From: Arthrobacter globiformis NBRC 12137
GTDB lineage: Bacteria > Actinomycetota > Actinomycetes > Actinomycetales > Micrococcaceae
Assembly (NCBI RefSeq): GCF_000238915.1
Contig: NZ_BAEG01000094.1
Span: 1-64,000 of the forward strand
Direction: 5' to 3'
Length of the DNA stretch: 64,000 nt
Below, in pieces: positions 49,303-56,476 of this stretch. Numbering within the stretch: position 1 is the first letter of the stretch; each line of letters begins with the position of its first letter. The notes below the pieces were generated by a model, which was not told where the DNA came from, did not search any database, and saw nothing but the letters and a program-made list of their open reading frames with translations. The position numbers were made by a program, and so were the translations under genes.

Positions 49303-50094
49303 TCAGTGCGCGGCTCCCGCGGGGACCGCCAGTGACAGGAAGTCCTCGATCCACGTCTGGACCCGGGCCTCGTCCAGATGAAGTCCGTGCCGGCCGCCGT
49401 CGACCTGGATCAGCTGCGAGTTTGGAATCCGCTCCGCCATCATGACGGCGTTGGCAACTGGCGCGAGGGCATCTTCGCTGCCGTGGATGATCAGGGTCGG
49501 GGCCTGGATTGAGGCAAGAACGTCCCAGGCGTCGTGCAGCCGGCTTGCCCTGAAGTGCCGGCTTTTCACGGCGGCCGATGCCTGGACCCGGAAAAACGCG
49601 GCAACGGCCGCCGGGTTTGCGCGGGTCCAGTCAGGACTGAAAAACAAGGGTGCCATCTGCGCGGGGTCTCCGCTGATGAGGGCGGCGGTCGCGGAGGGGT
49701 CGCGTCCTACTCCCCCGGCGTCGCCAGCGCTCGTCGCCGCCAGGACGAGCGAAACCACCCGGGATGGGAAGTCCACGGCCAACCACTGGGCGACCCGGCC
49801 GCCCATCGAGTGCCCGTAGACGTGCGCCTTGCCGACGCCGGCCGCGTCGAGAACCGCAACCGCGTCCGCAGCAAATGCCCGCGTGCCGTAGTTTTCCGCA
49901 CAGCCTTCGGTGCTGGCGCCGATGCCGCGGTGGTCGAAGCGGATGACCCGGAACGACCGGGCCAGGCCGGGCACCACCGGGTTCCAGCCGGCCATTCCTG
50001 TGGCCTGGCCCGCCACCAGCAGCAGCGGTTCGCCTTGGCCTTCCTCAGCCCAGGCAAGCTCGGCCCCGTCGGGAGCGACGGCCCTTTTCAACAT
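49303..50094 (-). CDS. Alpha/beta hydrolase
   Basis: This 263-residue hydrolase has the nucleophile elbow YGHSMGGR with Ser96, an acid-bearing HGSEDALAP and a GGRHGLHLD histidine, typical of 3-oxoadipate enol-lactonase-like enzymes. ATG 50094 is used; a GTG one codon earlier is possible. It diverges from the IclR gene by 112 bases. The substrate is unknown. Confidence 0.88.
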   Translation of the reverse strand: MLKRAVAPDGAELAWAEEGQGEPLLLVAGQATGMAGWNPVVPGLARSFRVIRFDHRGIGASTEGCAENYGTRAFAADAVAVLDAAGVGKAHVYGHSMGGRVAQWLAVDFPSRVVSLVLAATSAGDAGGVGRDPSATAALISGDPAQMAPLFFSPDWTRANPAAVAAFFRVQASAAVKSRHFRASRLHDAWDVLASIQAPTLIIHGSEDALAPVANAVMMAERIPNSQLIQVDGGRHGLHLDEARVQTWIEDFLSLAVPAGAAH

Positions 50095-50172
50095 CACCCG
50101 TTCAATTTACCTGCAGAGGGCCGGACTGCAGACTGGGCGAAGAATGGGCTGTGGGGTTGGCCAGCGAAATTG

Positions 50173-50193
50173 GACCGTGGTGAAGCCACGGTC
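50173..50193. promoter_or_regulatory. Inverted repeat before the IclR gene
   Basis: GACCGTGG (50173-50180) and CCACGGTC (50186-50193) are perfect eight-base arms with a five-base spacer. It ends 13 bases upstream of the IclR start and lies between divergent genes, the usual position of an IclR operator. Confidence 0.55.
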
Positions 50194-50206
50194 TAGCGTG
50201 AGTCCT

Positions 50207-50998
50207 ATGTCGGCAGCCGATGCTTCAGCCAAATCCAGCAGCAACCCCCTGCTCGTCCTGGGGAAGATCACGTCGATCCTGGATGCCTTCTCGCTCTCCC
50301 GGCCGGTGCTCTCGCTGAGCGACATTCGGGAGTACACCGGGATGCCCACTTCCACCGTCCAGCGGCTGGTCACCAACCTCACCTCCCAGGGCTTCCTGGA
50401 CCGGGAGGAGGATGCCTACCGCATCGGCATGCGGATGGCATACTGGGCGGCTCCGGCCACGCGGGGCATGGAAGTCATCGACGTTCTCAGCCCCCTGTTG
50501 AAGACCCTGCGGGACACCACTGGCGAGACGGCCTGCTTCTTCAAGGCCGAGCAGCATTACCGGGTGTGTGTCGCCATGGCTGAGACCCGCCACGCACTGC
50601 GCCGGGAGATGCATCTTGGCAAGGTGCTTCCACTCTACGCCGGCTCCGCGGGCCGGGTCCTGCTGGCGTGGGATCCCGAGCTCATGGACGCCGTCCTCAA
50701 GGATCCGCTGGAGCCGATAACCGAGTCCACGATTACCAGTTCCGAAGACCTGGAAAGCGTGGTGAAGCAGACCCGGACGGACGGCTTTGCGATCACGGTG
50801 GCTGAGCGCGAACACGGGGCTTCGGGGCTTTCCGCACCGGTTTTCGACTCCGCGGCCGGACTGGTGGGCGCGGTGACCATCAGCGGACCTACCCTGCGCA
50901 TGCCCCTGGAGACCTGTGAGGCCTGGGTGGAGCCGCTGCTTGCGACCGCCGAGCACATGACCAGGCTGATCGGCGGTCGGTTTCCGGGCGAGGCGTAG
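50207..50998 (+). CDS. IclR-family transcriptional regulator
   Basis: This 263-residue regulator has an N-terminal winged helix (LSLSDIREYTGMPTSTVQRLVTNL in part, residues about 37-62) and an IclR effector domain (DTTGETACFFKAEQHYRVC, GSAGRVLLAWDPE, GLSAPVFDSAAGLVGAVTISGP). ATG 50207 is chosen; an in-frame GTG three codons earlier is possible. It lies close to both the hydrolase and the CoA-pathway genes, which it might regulate. Confidence 0.9.
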   Translation: MSAADASAKSSSNPLLVLGKITSILDAFSLSRPVLSLSDIREYTGMPTSTVQRLVTNLTSQGFLDREEDAYRIGMRMAYWAAPATRGMEVIDVLSPLLKTLRDTTGETACFFKAEQHYRVCVAMAETRHALRREMHLGKVLPLYAGSAGRVLLAWDPELMDAVLKDPLEPITESTITSSEDLESVVKQTRTDGFAITVAEREHGASGLSAPVFDSAAGLVGAVTISGPTLRMPLETCEAWVEPLLATAEHMTRLIGGRFPGEA

Positions 50999-51028
50999 GG
51001 TGCCTCCGGGGACGAAACGAGCCCAAAT

Positions 51029-51244
51029 TCAGTACCGGCCCACCCCACCAAGGGCGTAACGGGGCCTCACCTCGTACCCGCAAGCCTTGGAGTAAAGCGT
51101 CCGCTGCTCCACGGCGTCGGCCTCGGTCCAGAGCATCGAGGAATCGGCAGTGGCCTGGATTACCCTGCCCACGCGGATAAGGGTGCCATTCAGCCGCACT
51201 TCGACAATGCCGCCTACCAGGTGGGCCCAGTCTTCCCGGTTCAT
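51029..51244 (-). CDS. Small hypothetical protein (71 aa)
   Basis: The product reads MNREDWAHLVGGIVEVRLNG and continues with a beta-rich stretch, then EADAVEQRTLYSKACGYEVRP, which looks protein-like: amphipathic and charged, unlike shadow frames. A GTG or more distant starts up to 51304 are possible, and no good ribosome-binding site is visible. It lies in the same direction as the CoA-transferase operon, 70 bases downstream of it. I recognise no family. Confidence 0.5.
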   Translation of the reverse strand: MNREDWAHLVGGIVEVRLNGTLIRVGRVIQATADSSMLWTEADAVEQRTLYSKACGYEVRPRYALGGVGRY

Positions 51245-51314
51245 CGGCACGTGCGGCACCGTATTACCCTGCCTCTGGGCGCGCGGCACCCGGCACCAGG
51301 GCATCGAAGGGATG

Positions 51315-52460
51315 TCACCGGGCCGTCACCCCCAGCTCTGCCAGGATCTTCGCCGTGTGCTCTCCGAGTTCCGGAACGGGGCCCATGCGGAAACCTGCCT
51401 CCCGGGACGTGACCGGCGGGATCAGACTTCGCAGTGGCCCCACAGGTGATTCGACCTCGCGCCAGCGGTTCCGTTCCTCGAGCTGGGGGTGCGCCGAGAA
51501 GCCGTGCATGTCGCGCAGTTGCGCATTGGCGATGTTGGCAGCGTCCAGCCGGGCGACGGCGTCATCTGTGGTTTGGCTGCCGAGGACTTCGTGGATCGAG
51601 GCATGCAACTCGGCACGGTTCTCCACCCGGAGCGTGTTGGTGCTGAACCGGGGGTCCGCCGCGAGGCCGGGCTGTCCCAGGACCTCCGCACAGAAAATCG
51701 CCCATTCACGCTCGTTCTGGATCCCGAAGAACACCGTTCCGTCGGCCGTGGCAAACGGACCGTAGGGTGCAATGCTTGCGTGCTGCGCCCCGCTGCTGAC
51801 AGGCGGTGCACCGCCGTACTCGGCATAAAAGTAGGGCTGGCTCATCCATTCGCCAAGCGCTTCCAGCATGGACACTTCCAGCACGTCGCCCCGTCCGGTG
51901 GTGGCACGCTGCAGCAAGGAAGTGAGGACACCCGAATAGGCGTACATGCCGGCGCAAATGTCGGCGATGGATACGCCGACCTTCGCCGGTGAGTCCGGAG
52001 TTCCCGTGACACTCAACAGCCCGGCCTCGCATTGGATCAGGAGGTCGTAGGCCTTCTTCTGTTCGTGTGATCCGCCCCGTCCATACCCGGAAATGGACAC
52101 ATGCACCAGCCGCGGATTCAGTGCCAGGGCATCGTCCGGTCCGAGCCCCAGCCGTTCGACGGCTCCCGGCGCGAGATTCTGCACCAAAACATCGGCGCGC
52201 AACACCAGTTCCTTGAGCGCTCGGAGGCCTTCGTCGGATTTGAGGTCCAGGACGATGCTTTCCTTGCCGCGGTTCAGCCACACGAAGTAACTCGACATCC
52301 CGTTGACTTTGCGGTCGTATCCGCGGGCGAAGTCGCCGGTATCCCGTTCCACTTTGATGACCCTCGCCCCCAGGTCTGCGAGCTGCCGGGTGGCGAACGG
52401 GGCCGCGACCGCCTGTTCGAGCGAGACTACGGTGAGACCCGCCAGGGGAAGTTTAGCCAC
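51315..52460 (-). CDS. CaiB/BaiF-type CoA-transferase, probable itaconate CoA-transferase
   Basis: This 381-residue family III CoA-transferase has LTVVSLEQAVAAPFATRQLADLGARVIKVE in pieces across residues 8-37, WLNRGKESIVLDLKSDEG, and the later GVSIADICAGMYAYSGVLTSLL. It should move CoA from succinyl-CoA or a similar donor to a dicarboxylate. GTG 52460 overlaps the lyase gene by eight bases. With the lyase, MaoC and nearby acyl-CoA dehydrogenase it matches the composition of known itaconate loci (ict, ich, ccl); mesaconate or citramalate are alternatives. Confidence 0.9.
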   Translation of the reverse strand: MAKLPLAGLTVVSLEQAVAAPFATRQLADLGARVIKVERDTGDFARGYDRKVNGMSSYFVWLNRGKESIVLDLKSDEGLRALKELVLRADVLVQNLAPGAVERLGLGPDDALALNPRLVHVSISGYGRGGSHEQKKAYDLLIQCEAGLLSVTGTPDSPAKVGVSIADICAGMYAYSGVLTSLLQRATTGRGDVLEVSMLEALGEWMSQPYFYAEYGGAPPVSSGAQHASIAPYGPFATADGTVFFGIQNEREWAIFCAEVLGQPGLAADPRFSTNTLRVENRAELHASIHEVLGSQTTDDAVARLDAANIANAQLRDMHGFSAHPQLEERNRWREVESPVGPLRSLIPPVTSREAGFRMGPVPELGEHTAKILAELGVTAR

Positions 52461-53343
52461 GTGAGGGCTCCTTCCGCGCTTGCTCCAGTATCCGCTTGGC
52501 GCGCTCCGTGACGGGGCGGTCGATCATCTGACCGTCCACCTGGGTGGCGCCGCCCTCGGCACCCACCACGCCGTGGGCCCACTCGATTTCCGTGTCGGAA
52601 GGAAGGAAAGCTGCATCCACCGCACCGATCTGGGCAGGGTGAATGCACAGCTTCCCGCCGAACCCGAAGTTGCGGGCGAGTTTGGCCGAAGCCGCAACGG
52701 CACCTTCGTCGCGGATCTCAGTAGACGGAGTGTCCAGCGGCGCCGCTATGCCCGCGGCTCTTGAAGCAACGACCAGCCCCGAGCGGGCGTGGTCAAGGAA
52801 TCGGTCGGCGCTGTCAGCGTTGATGTCGAGGGAGAAATCGATGGCACCGAACGCCAGCCGGGTCACGCCGGGCACGCCAGCCAGATCCAGGGCGTGAACG
52901 AGTCCCAGCGCCGATTCGACAAGTGGCACCAGCGCAAGATCCGCCGGGAGCGAGACGCGCAGCCCGTTCAGCGCGGCGGCCCGCTCAGCTTTGGGAAGCA
53001 CAATTCCCAGCAGTCCGTGATGCGGCCATTCAGTGAGTGCCAGCAACGCCGAGACCTCGGCGTCATGGCTGGCCGTTCCAACGGGATTCACCCGCACCAG
53101 GGCGCGCATGCCGCCGCGCGCCAACGCGTCCACAGTTGACGCCAGGGCCATCGGCTTGTCCGCCGGAGCCACGGCGTCCTCAAGATCGATGATCACGACG
53201 TCGGCACCTGAGGCAGCTGCCTTGGCAAACCTCTCGGGGCGGTCACCCGGAACAAACAGAGCGGTCACAGCTGCCGAAACGAGCTCCGCCCCGGTAGCCG
53301 TGGCCGACATTGCGGCAGGTGCCGTCGTCTCCCCCGCCGTCAC
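52453..53343 (-). CDS. CoA-ester lyase (HpcH/CitE family), probable citramalyl-CoA lyase
   Basis: This 296-residue CitE-like lyase has VTALFVPGDRPERFAKAAASG, VVIIDLEDAVAPADK with acidic metal ligands, VRVNPVGT and LVPLVESALGLV, all typical of malyl-, citramalyl- and citryl-CoA lyases. It is predicted to split a 3-hydroxyacyl-type dicarboxyl-CoA, such as citramalyl-CoA to pyruvate and acetyl-CoA. GTG 53343 overlaps the MaoC stop (GTGA). Confidence 0.9.
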   Translation of the reverse strand: MTAGETTAPAAMSATATGAELVSAAVTALFVPGDRPERFAKAAASGADVVIIDLEDAVAPADKPMALASTVDALARGGMRALVRVNPVGTASHDAEVSALLALTEWPHHGLLGIVLPKAERAAALNGLRVSLPADLALVPLVESALGLVHALDLAGVPGVTRLAFGAIDFSLDINADSADRFLDHARSGLVVASRAAGIAAPLDTPSTEIRDEGAVAASAKLARNFGFGGKLCIHPAQIGAVDAAFLPSDTEIEWAHGVVGAEGGATQVDGQMIDRPVTERAKRILEQARKEPSRG

Positions 53344-53906
53344 TGGAAATCCCCGGTCTGAGGAAGGCTTGATTCGTCCGGGCGAGCAGACTCCACGCCC
53401 GGAAGGTGGCCATGCCGGTACACCATGAACGTGCGCCGGTAGCTGATCACGATCTTCCCATCCTGGTTGTATCCCTCGGTGGCCACCGTCACCAGGCCCA
53501 GGTTGGGGCGGGACTTGGACTCCCGAACAGCCAGCACCTTGGACCGTGAGTAAATGGTGTCGCCTTCAAAGACCGGGTTGGGCATCCTGACCTCATCCCA
53601 GCCCATGTTCGCAAACACGTTCATTGACAGATCGATGGTGGATTGTCCGGTGACCAGTGCCAGCGTCAGCGTCGAGTTCACGAGCGGCAGGCCAAACTCG
53701 GTGGCCTTTGCAAAGTTCCTGTCCACATGGGTCTTGGCGACGTTCTGCGTCATCAGGGTAAAGCTGTGGTTATCAGCTTCGGTGACGGTCTTGCCGAACG
53801 GATGGTAGTAGAGGTCCCCTACTGCGAAGTCTTCAAAGAGCCGTCCGGTCCATCCCGGCACTATCCGCGTCTGGCCCGCGGTGGGCTGCGGCATTGTTTC
53901 AGTCAT
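53340..53906 (-). CDS. MaoC-like dehydratase, probable itaconyl/mesaconyl-CoA hydratase
   Basis: This 188-residue hot-dog-fold hydratase has the catalytic segment TVTEADNHSFTLMTQNVAKTHVDRNFA in pieces (Asp and His near residues 38-60) and LVNSTLTLALVTGQST. It adds water to a 2-enoyl-CoA; in an itaconate pathway it would turn itaconyl-CoA into citramalyl-CoA. It is the first gene of the three-gene minus-strand operon, with GGAG before ATG 53906. Confidence 0.9.
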   Translation of the reverse strand: MTETMPQPTAGQTRIVPGWTGRLFEDFAVGDLYYHPFGKTVTEADNHSFTLMTQNVAKTHVDRNFAKATEFGLPLVNSTLTLALVTGQSTIDLSMNVFANMGWDEVRMPNPVFEGDTIYSRSKVLAVRESKSRPNLGLVTVATEGYNQDGKIVISYRRTFMVYRHGHLPGVESARPDESSLPQTGDFQ

Positions 53907-54128
53907 GCTTTGTCGTCTCCTTCGACCAGTTTCACGACTTCATGAATCGTGAATATATTTTGTACTAGACCAAGAATTCCCGGTTCAACACGGGACTGTC
54001 AAGGGTTTCTAGAGCCGAGCGGTTCAGCAGAAGAGCAAAACCAGCCCTTGCGCCATCGCAAATATATTTTGTATTGTGGACATCGGGCTACCAAAGGCGC
54101 ACTAGCCACACATCCGAAGGAGCACCCA
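53907..54128. promoter_or_regulatory. Divergent promoter region with AT-rich 13-base direct repeats
   Basis: AATATATTTTGTA occurs at 53952-53964 and again at 54061-54073, 109 bases apart, one near each divergent gene (maoC and acyl-CoA dehydrogenase). Such identical AT-rich islands in GC-rich DNA are strong candidates for promoter or operator elements bound by the same regulator. Confidence 0.6.
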
Positions 54129-55301
54129 ATGACACTTGAAACCTCTGTTGAGCAGCTGCGGGAGAAGACGCGCACCCTCTGCGCCTTGTTTCCGGACGAG
54201 TACTGGCGCGAAACGGACCGTAACCGTCGGTACCCGCAGGAGTTCGTGGACAGGCTGACCAAGGAAGGGCTCCTGGCGGCGCTTATCCCCGCCGAGTACG
54301 GCGGCCTCGGCGTCGGGCTCACCGAGGCCAGTGTGATCATGGAGGAGATCAACAAGTCCGGCGGACACTCCGCGGCGTGCCACGCGCAGATGTACACCAT
54401 GGGCGCCCTCCTCCGGCACGGCAACGAGCAGCAGAAGAACGCCTACCTTCCGGCGATTGCTTCGGGCGAGCTCCGCCTGCAGGCGTTCTCGATCACGGAG
54501 GACGCGGCCGGTTCGGACACAACCAGCATCGAAACCGCCGCGGTCAAGGACGGCGATGATTATGTGATTACCGGCCACAAGAGCTGGACCAGCCGGATCG
54601 ACGAATCGGACCTGGCGTTTGTTCTTGCCCGCACGTCCGACAAGCCCGGCGACAAGGGAGCCGACCGGACGCACGGGTTGACCCTCTTCCTGGTGGATCT
54701 GCGCCAGGTACGCGCCGAACAGCCGGAAACCCTCGAAGTCGTCAAGGTGCGCACGATGTTCAACTACGCCACCAACCAGATTTTCTACAAAGGCATGCGC
54801 GTGCCGCAATCTGCCGTCATCGGCGAAGTCGGCAAGGGTTTCCGCTACGTCATCGACGGATGGAACGCGGAACGCATCCTCCTGGCATCCGAGGCAATCG
54901 GTGATGGCTACTGGTTCACCAGCCGGGCAGTCGAGTACGCCAACAGCCGCACCGTCTTCGGCCGCACGATCGGCACCAACCAGGGAGTGCAGTTCCCCAT
55001 CACCGACGCCTACATGAAGGTCCGGGCAGCCGACATGATGCGTTACGAGGCAGCACGGCTCTTCGACGCCGGCGAACCCTGTGGCGCCGAGGCCAACATG
55101 GCCAAGCACCTCGCGTCTGAAGCCAGTTGGGCGGCCGCCAACGCCTGCCTGGACACCCATGGCGGGTACGGCTTCGTGGATGAGTACGACGTCGAGCGGA
55201 AGTTCCGCGAAACGCGCATGTTCCAGGTGGCCCCGGTCAACAACAACATGATCAAGTCCTTCGTGGCCACCAAGGTGTTGGGCCTGCCCCGCTCCTACTG
55301 A
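54129..55301 (+). CDS. Acyl-CoA dehydrogenase
   Basis: This 390-residue flavoenzyme introduces a 2,3-double bond into an acyl-CoA. Motifs are FSITEDAAGSDTTSIET (FAD and substrate binding), YVITGHKSWTSRIDESD and GYGFVDEYDVERKFRETRMFQV. The usual C-terminal YEGT motif with catalytic Glu is replaced by VAPVNNN; Glu248 in GWNAERILLAS aligns with the alternative catalytic site of isovaleryl-CoA dehydrogenases. ATG 54129 has an AAGGAG ribosome-binding site. Itaconate clusters in Pseudomonas also carry such a gene. Confidence 0.92.
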   Translation: MTLETSVEQLREKTRTLCALFPDEYWRETDRNRRYPQEFVDRLTKEGLLAALIPAEYGGLGVGLTEASVIMEEINKSGGHSAACHAQMYTMGALLRHGNEQQKNAYLPAIASGELRLQAFSITEDAAGSDTTSIETAAVKDGDDYVITGHKSWTSRIDESDLAFVLARTSDKPGDKGADRTHGLTLFLVDLRQVRAEQPETLEVVKVRTMFNYATNQIFYKGMRVPQSAVIGEVGKGFRYVIDGWNAERILLASEAIGDGYWFTSRAVEYANSRTVFGRTIGTNQGVQFPITDAYMKVRAADMMRYEAARLFDAGEPCGAEANMAKHLASEASWAAANACLDTHGGYGFVDEYDVERKFRETRMFQVAPVNNNMIKSFVATKVLGLPRSY

Positions 55302-55346
55302 TACGCCGTCAGCTGGGGACGCGTCGGCGCACTCAAGGCCAGCCCA

Positions 55347-56276
55347 TTATTGGACGAGGCGGGCGGATGGCCACCGTCCGGCATCAATCAGGCCAAGAAC
55401 AGCTTCCTCCAAAATCCCAGCAACCATCCGGACAGCGCTCGTAGACCGGACGCTGGTCGGCTTGGCGAGGACGATCCTTCGCGGGATGACCGGATTGACG
55501 ATGGGAGCCGCGTTGAGGACGCCGCCCGCTGCTTCCTGCGCCACCATAATGCCTGGCAGCACTGTCCATCCAAGGCCGCCCCGCACGAGCTGTTTCTGGA
55601 CGCCCGCGTCGTTCGTTTCCACGGCAATGTCCAGCTGGAGCCCGACACGCGCCGCGGCGCCATCAACGAGCGTGCGGATGCCATGCGGCGCACTGGGCAT
55701 GACCAAGGGACGCTGCAACAGCTCGCGGAAGTCCACACCCTCAGCCGCGACATGTCCTGCGGACGGGGGCGCAACTGCCCAGAGGTCCTCCTCCAAAAGC
55801 GGTTTCACGTCCAGGGCGGCTGCCGGCGGCTGGTTGTATGTGAGGGCAACGTCCAGGTCCCCGGCCTCAAGCCAGCGGCTGAGGTGGCCTCCGTATCCGG
55901 TCACCACCCGCAGCCGTACGCCGGGATGCCGCTCCATCACTGCAGAAACCACGGGCACGGCGAGCAACGCGGCAGTGCTCGCGAGAAGACCGACAGTGAC
56001 GATGCCGTACAGGCCCGCCCCCGATGATCGCGCCTCTTCCCGGGCACGGTCCAGCTCACTGAGTGCCCGGCGGGCGCGTTCGATGACCTGCATGCCGATG
56101 TCCGTCGGGCGCATCCCCGCCCGGCTCCGGTCAAAAAGGATTGCCCCGAGCTCGGTTTCCAGGTTGTGGATTTGCCGCGTGACGGCAGGCTGCACAACAT
56201 GCAGGAGCTCGGAGGCTCGCGTGACACTACCCGTGTCCGCGACGGCCAGCAGTGCCTGGAGCTGCCTCATTTCCAT
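55347..56276 (-). CDS. LysR-family transcriptional regulator
   Basis: This 309-residue regulator starts with MEMRQLQALLAVADTGSVTR and has a winged helix (ASELLHVVQPAVTRQIHNLE) plus a substrate-binding domain (GIVTVGLLASTAALLAVPVV). ATG 56276 has GACGGAG upstream; the frame upstream is not coding. It converges with the acyl-CoA dehydrogenase and diverges from the 2-oxoacid dehydrogenase-like gene. In Pseudomonas a LysR gene controls the itaconate locus, which makes it a reasonable controller here. Confidence 0.92.
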   Translation of the reverse strand: MEMRQLQALLAVADTGSVTRASELLHVVQPAVTRQIHNLETELGAILFDRSRAGMRPTDIGMQVIERARRALSELDRAREEARSSGAGLYGIVTVGLLASTAALLAVPVVSAVMERHPGVRLRVVTGYGGHLSRWLEAGDLDVALTYNQPPAAALDVKPLLEEDLWAVAPPSAGHVAAEGVDFRELLQRPLVMPSAPHGIRTLVDGAAARVGLQLDIAVETNDAGVQKQLVRGGLGWTVLPGIMVAQEAAGGVLNAAPIVNPVIPRRIVLAKPTSVRSTSAVRMVAGILEEAVLGLIDAGRWPSARLVQ

Positions 56277-56379
56277 GTTTTCTCCGTCCCTGACTGGGCC
56301 ATGCCGTACTCGACCCAGCTGAAGTCGCACGATCACACTATGACATACACCCATCACAGAAAAGTATTGGTGGCCGCTA

Positions 56380-56399
56380 TCCATAACAAGGAGTATGGA
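56380..56399. promoter_or_regulatory. Inverted repeat, possible LysR operator
   Basis: TCCATA (56380-56385) and TATGGA (56394-56399) are perfect arms with an eight-base spacer in the divergent region between the LysR gene and the 2-oxoacid dehydrogenase-like gene. An AAGGAG ribosome-binding-like sequence lies in the spacer. Confidence 0.45.
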
Positions 56400-56450
56400 A
56401 TGCATCCCGTTTGGGGTGCCGCCGCAGCCTTCCCTCCTCATGGCACCTGA
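56400..56450 (+). CDS. Possible leader peptide (16 aa)
   Basis: ATG 56400 has a perfectly placed AAGGAG six bases upstream and opens a 16-codon frame (MHPVWGAAAAFPPHGT) ending at TGA 56448-56450, 26 bases before the large gene's start. The downstream gene itself has only a weak ribosome-binding site, so translation of this short frame could feed ribosomes to it. This could also be chance. Confidence 0.25.
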   Translation: MHPVWGAAAAFPPHGT

Positions 56451-56476
56451 GACCCTGTCCCCCGCGAAAGTCGAAG

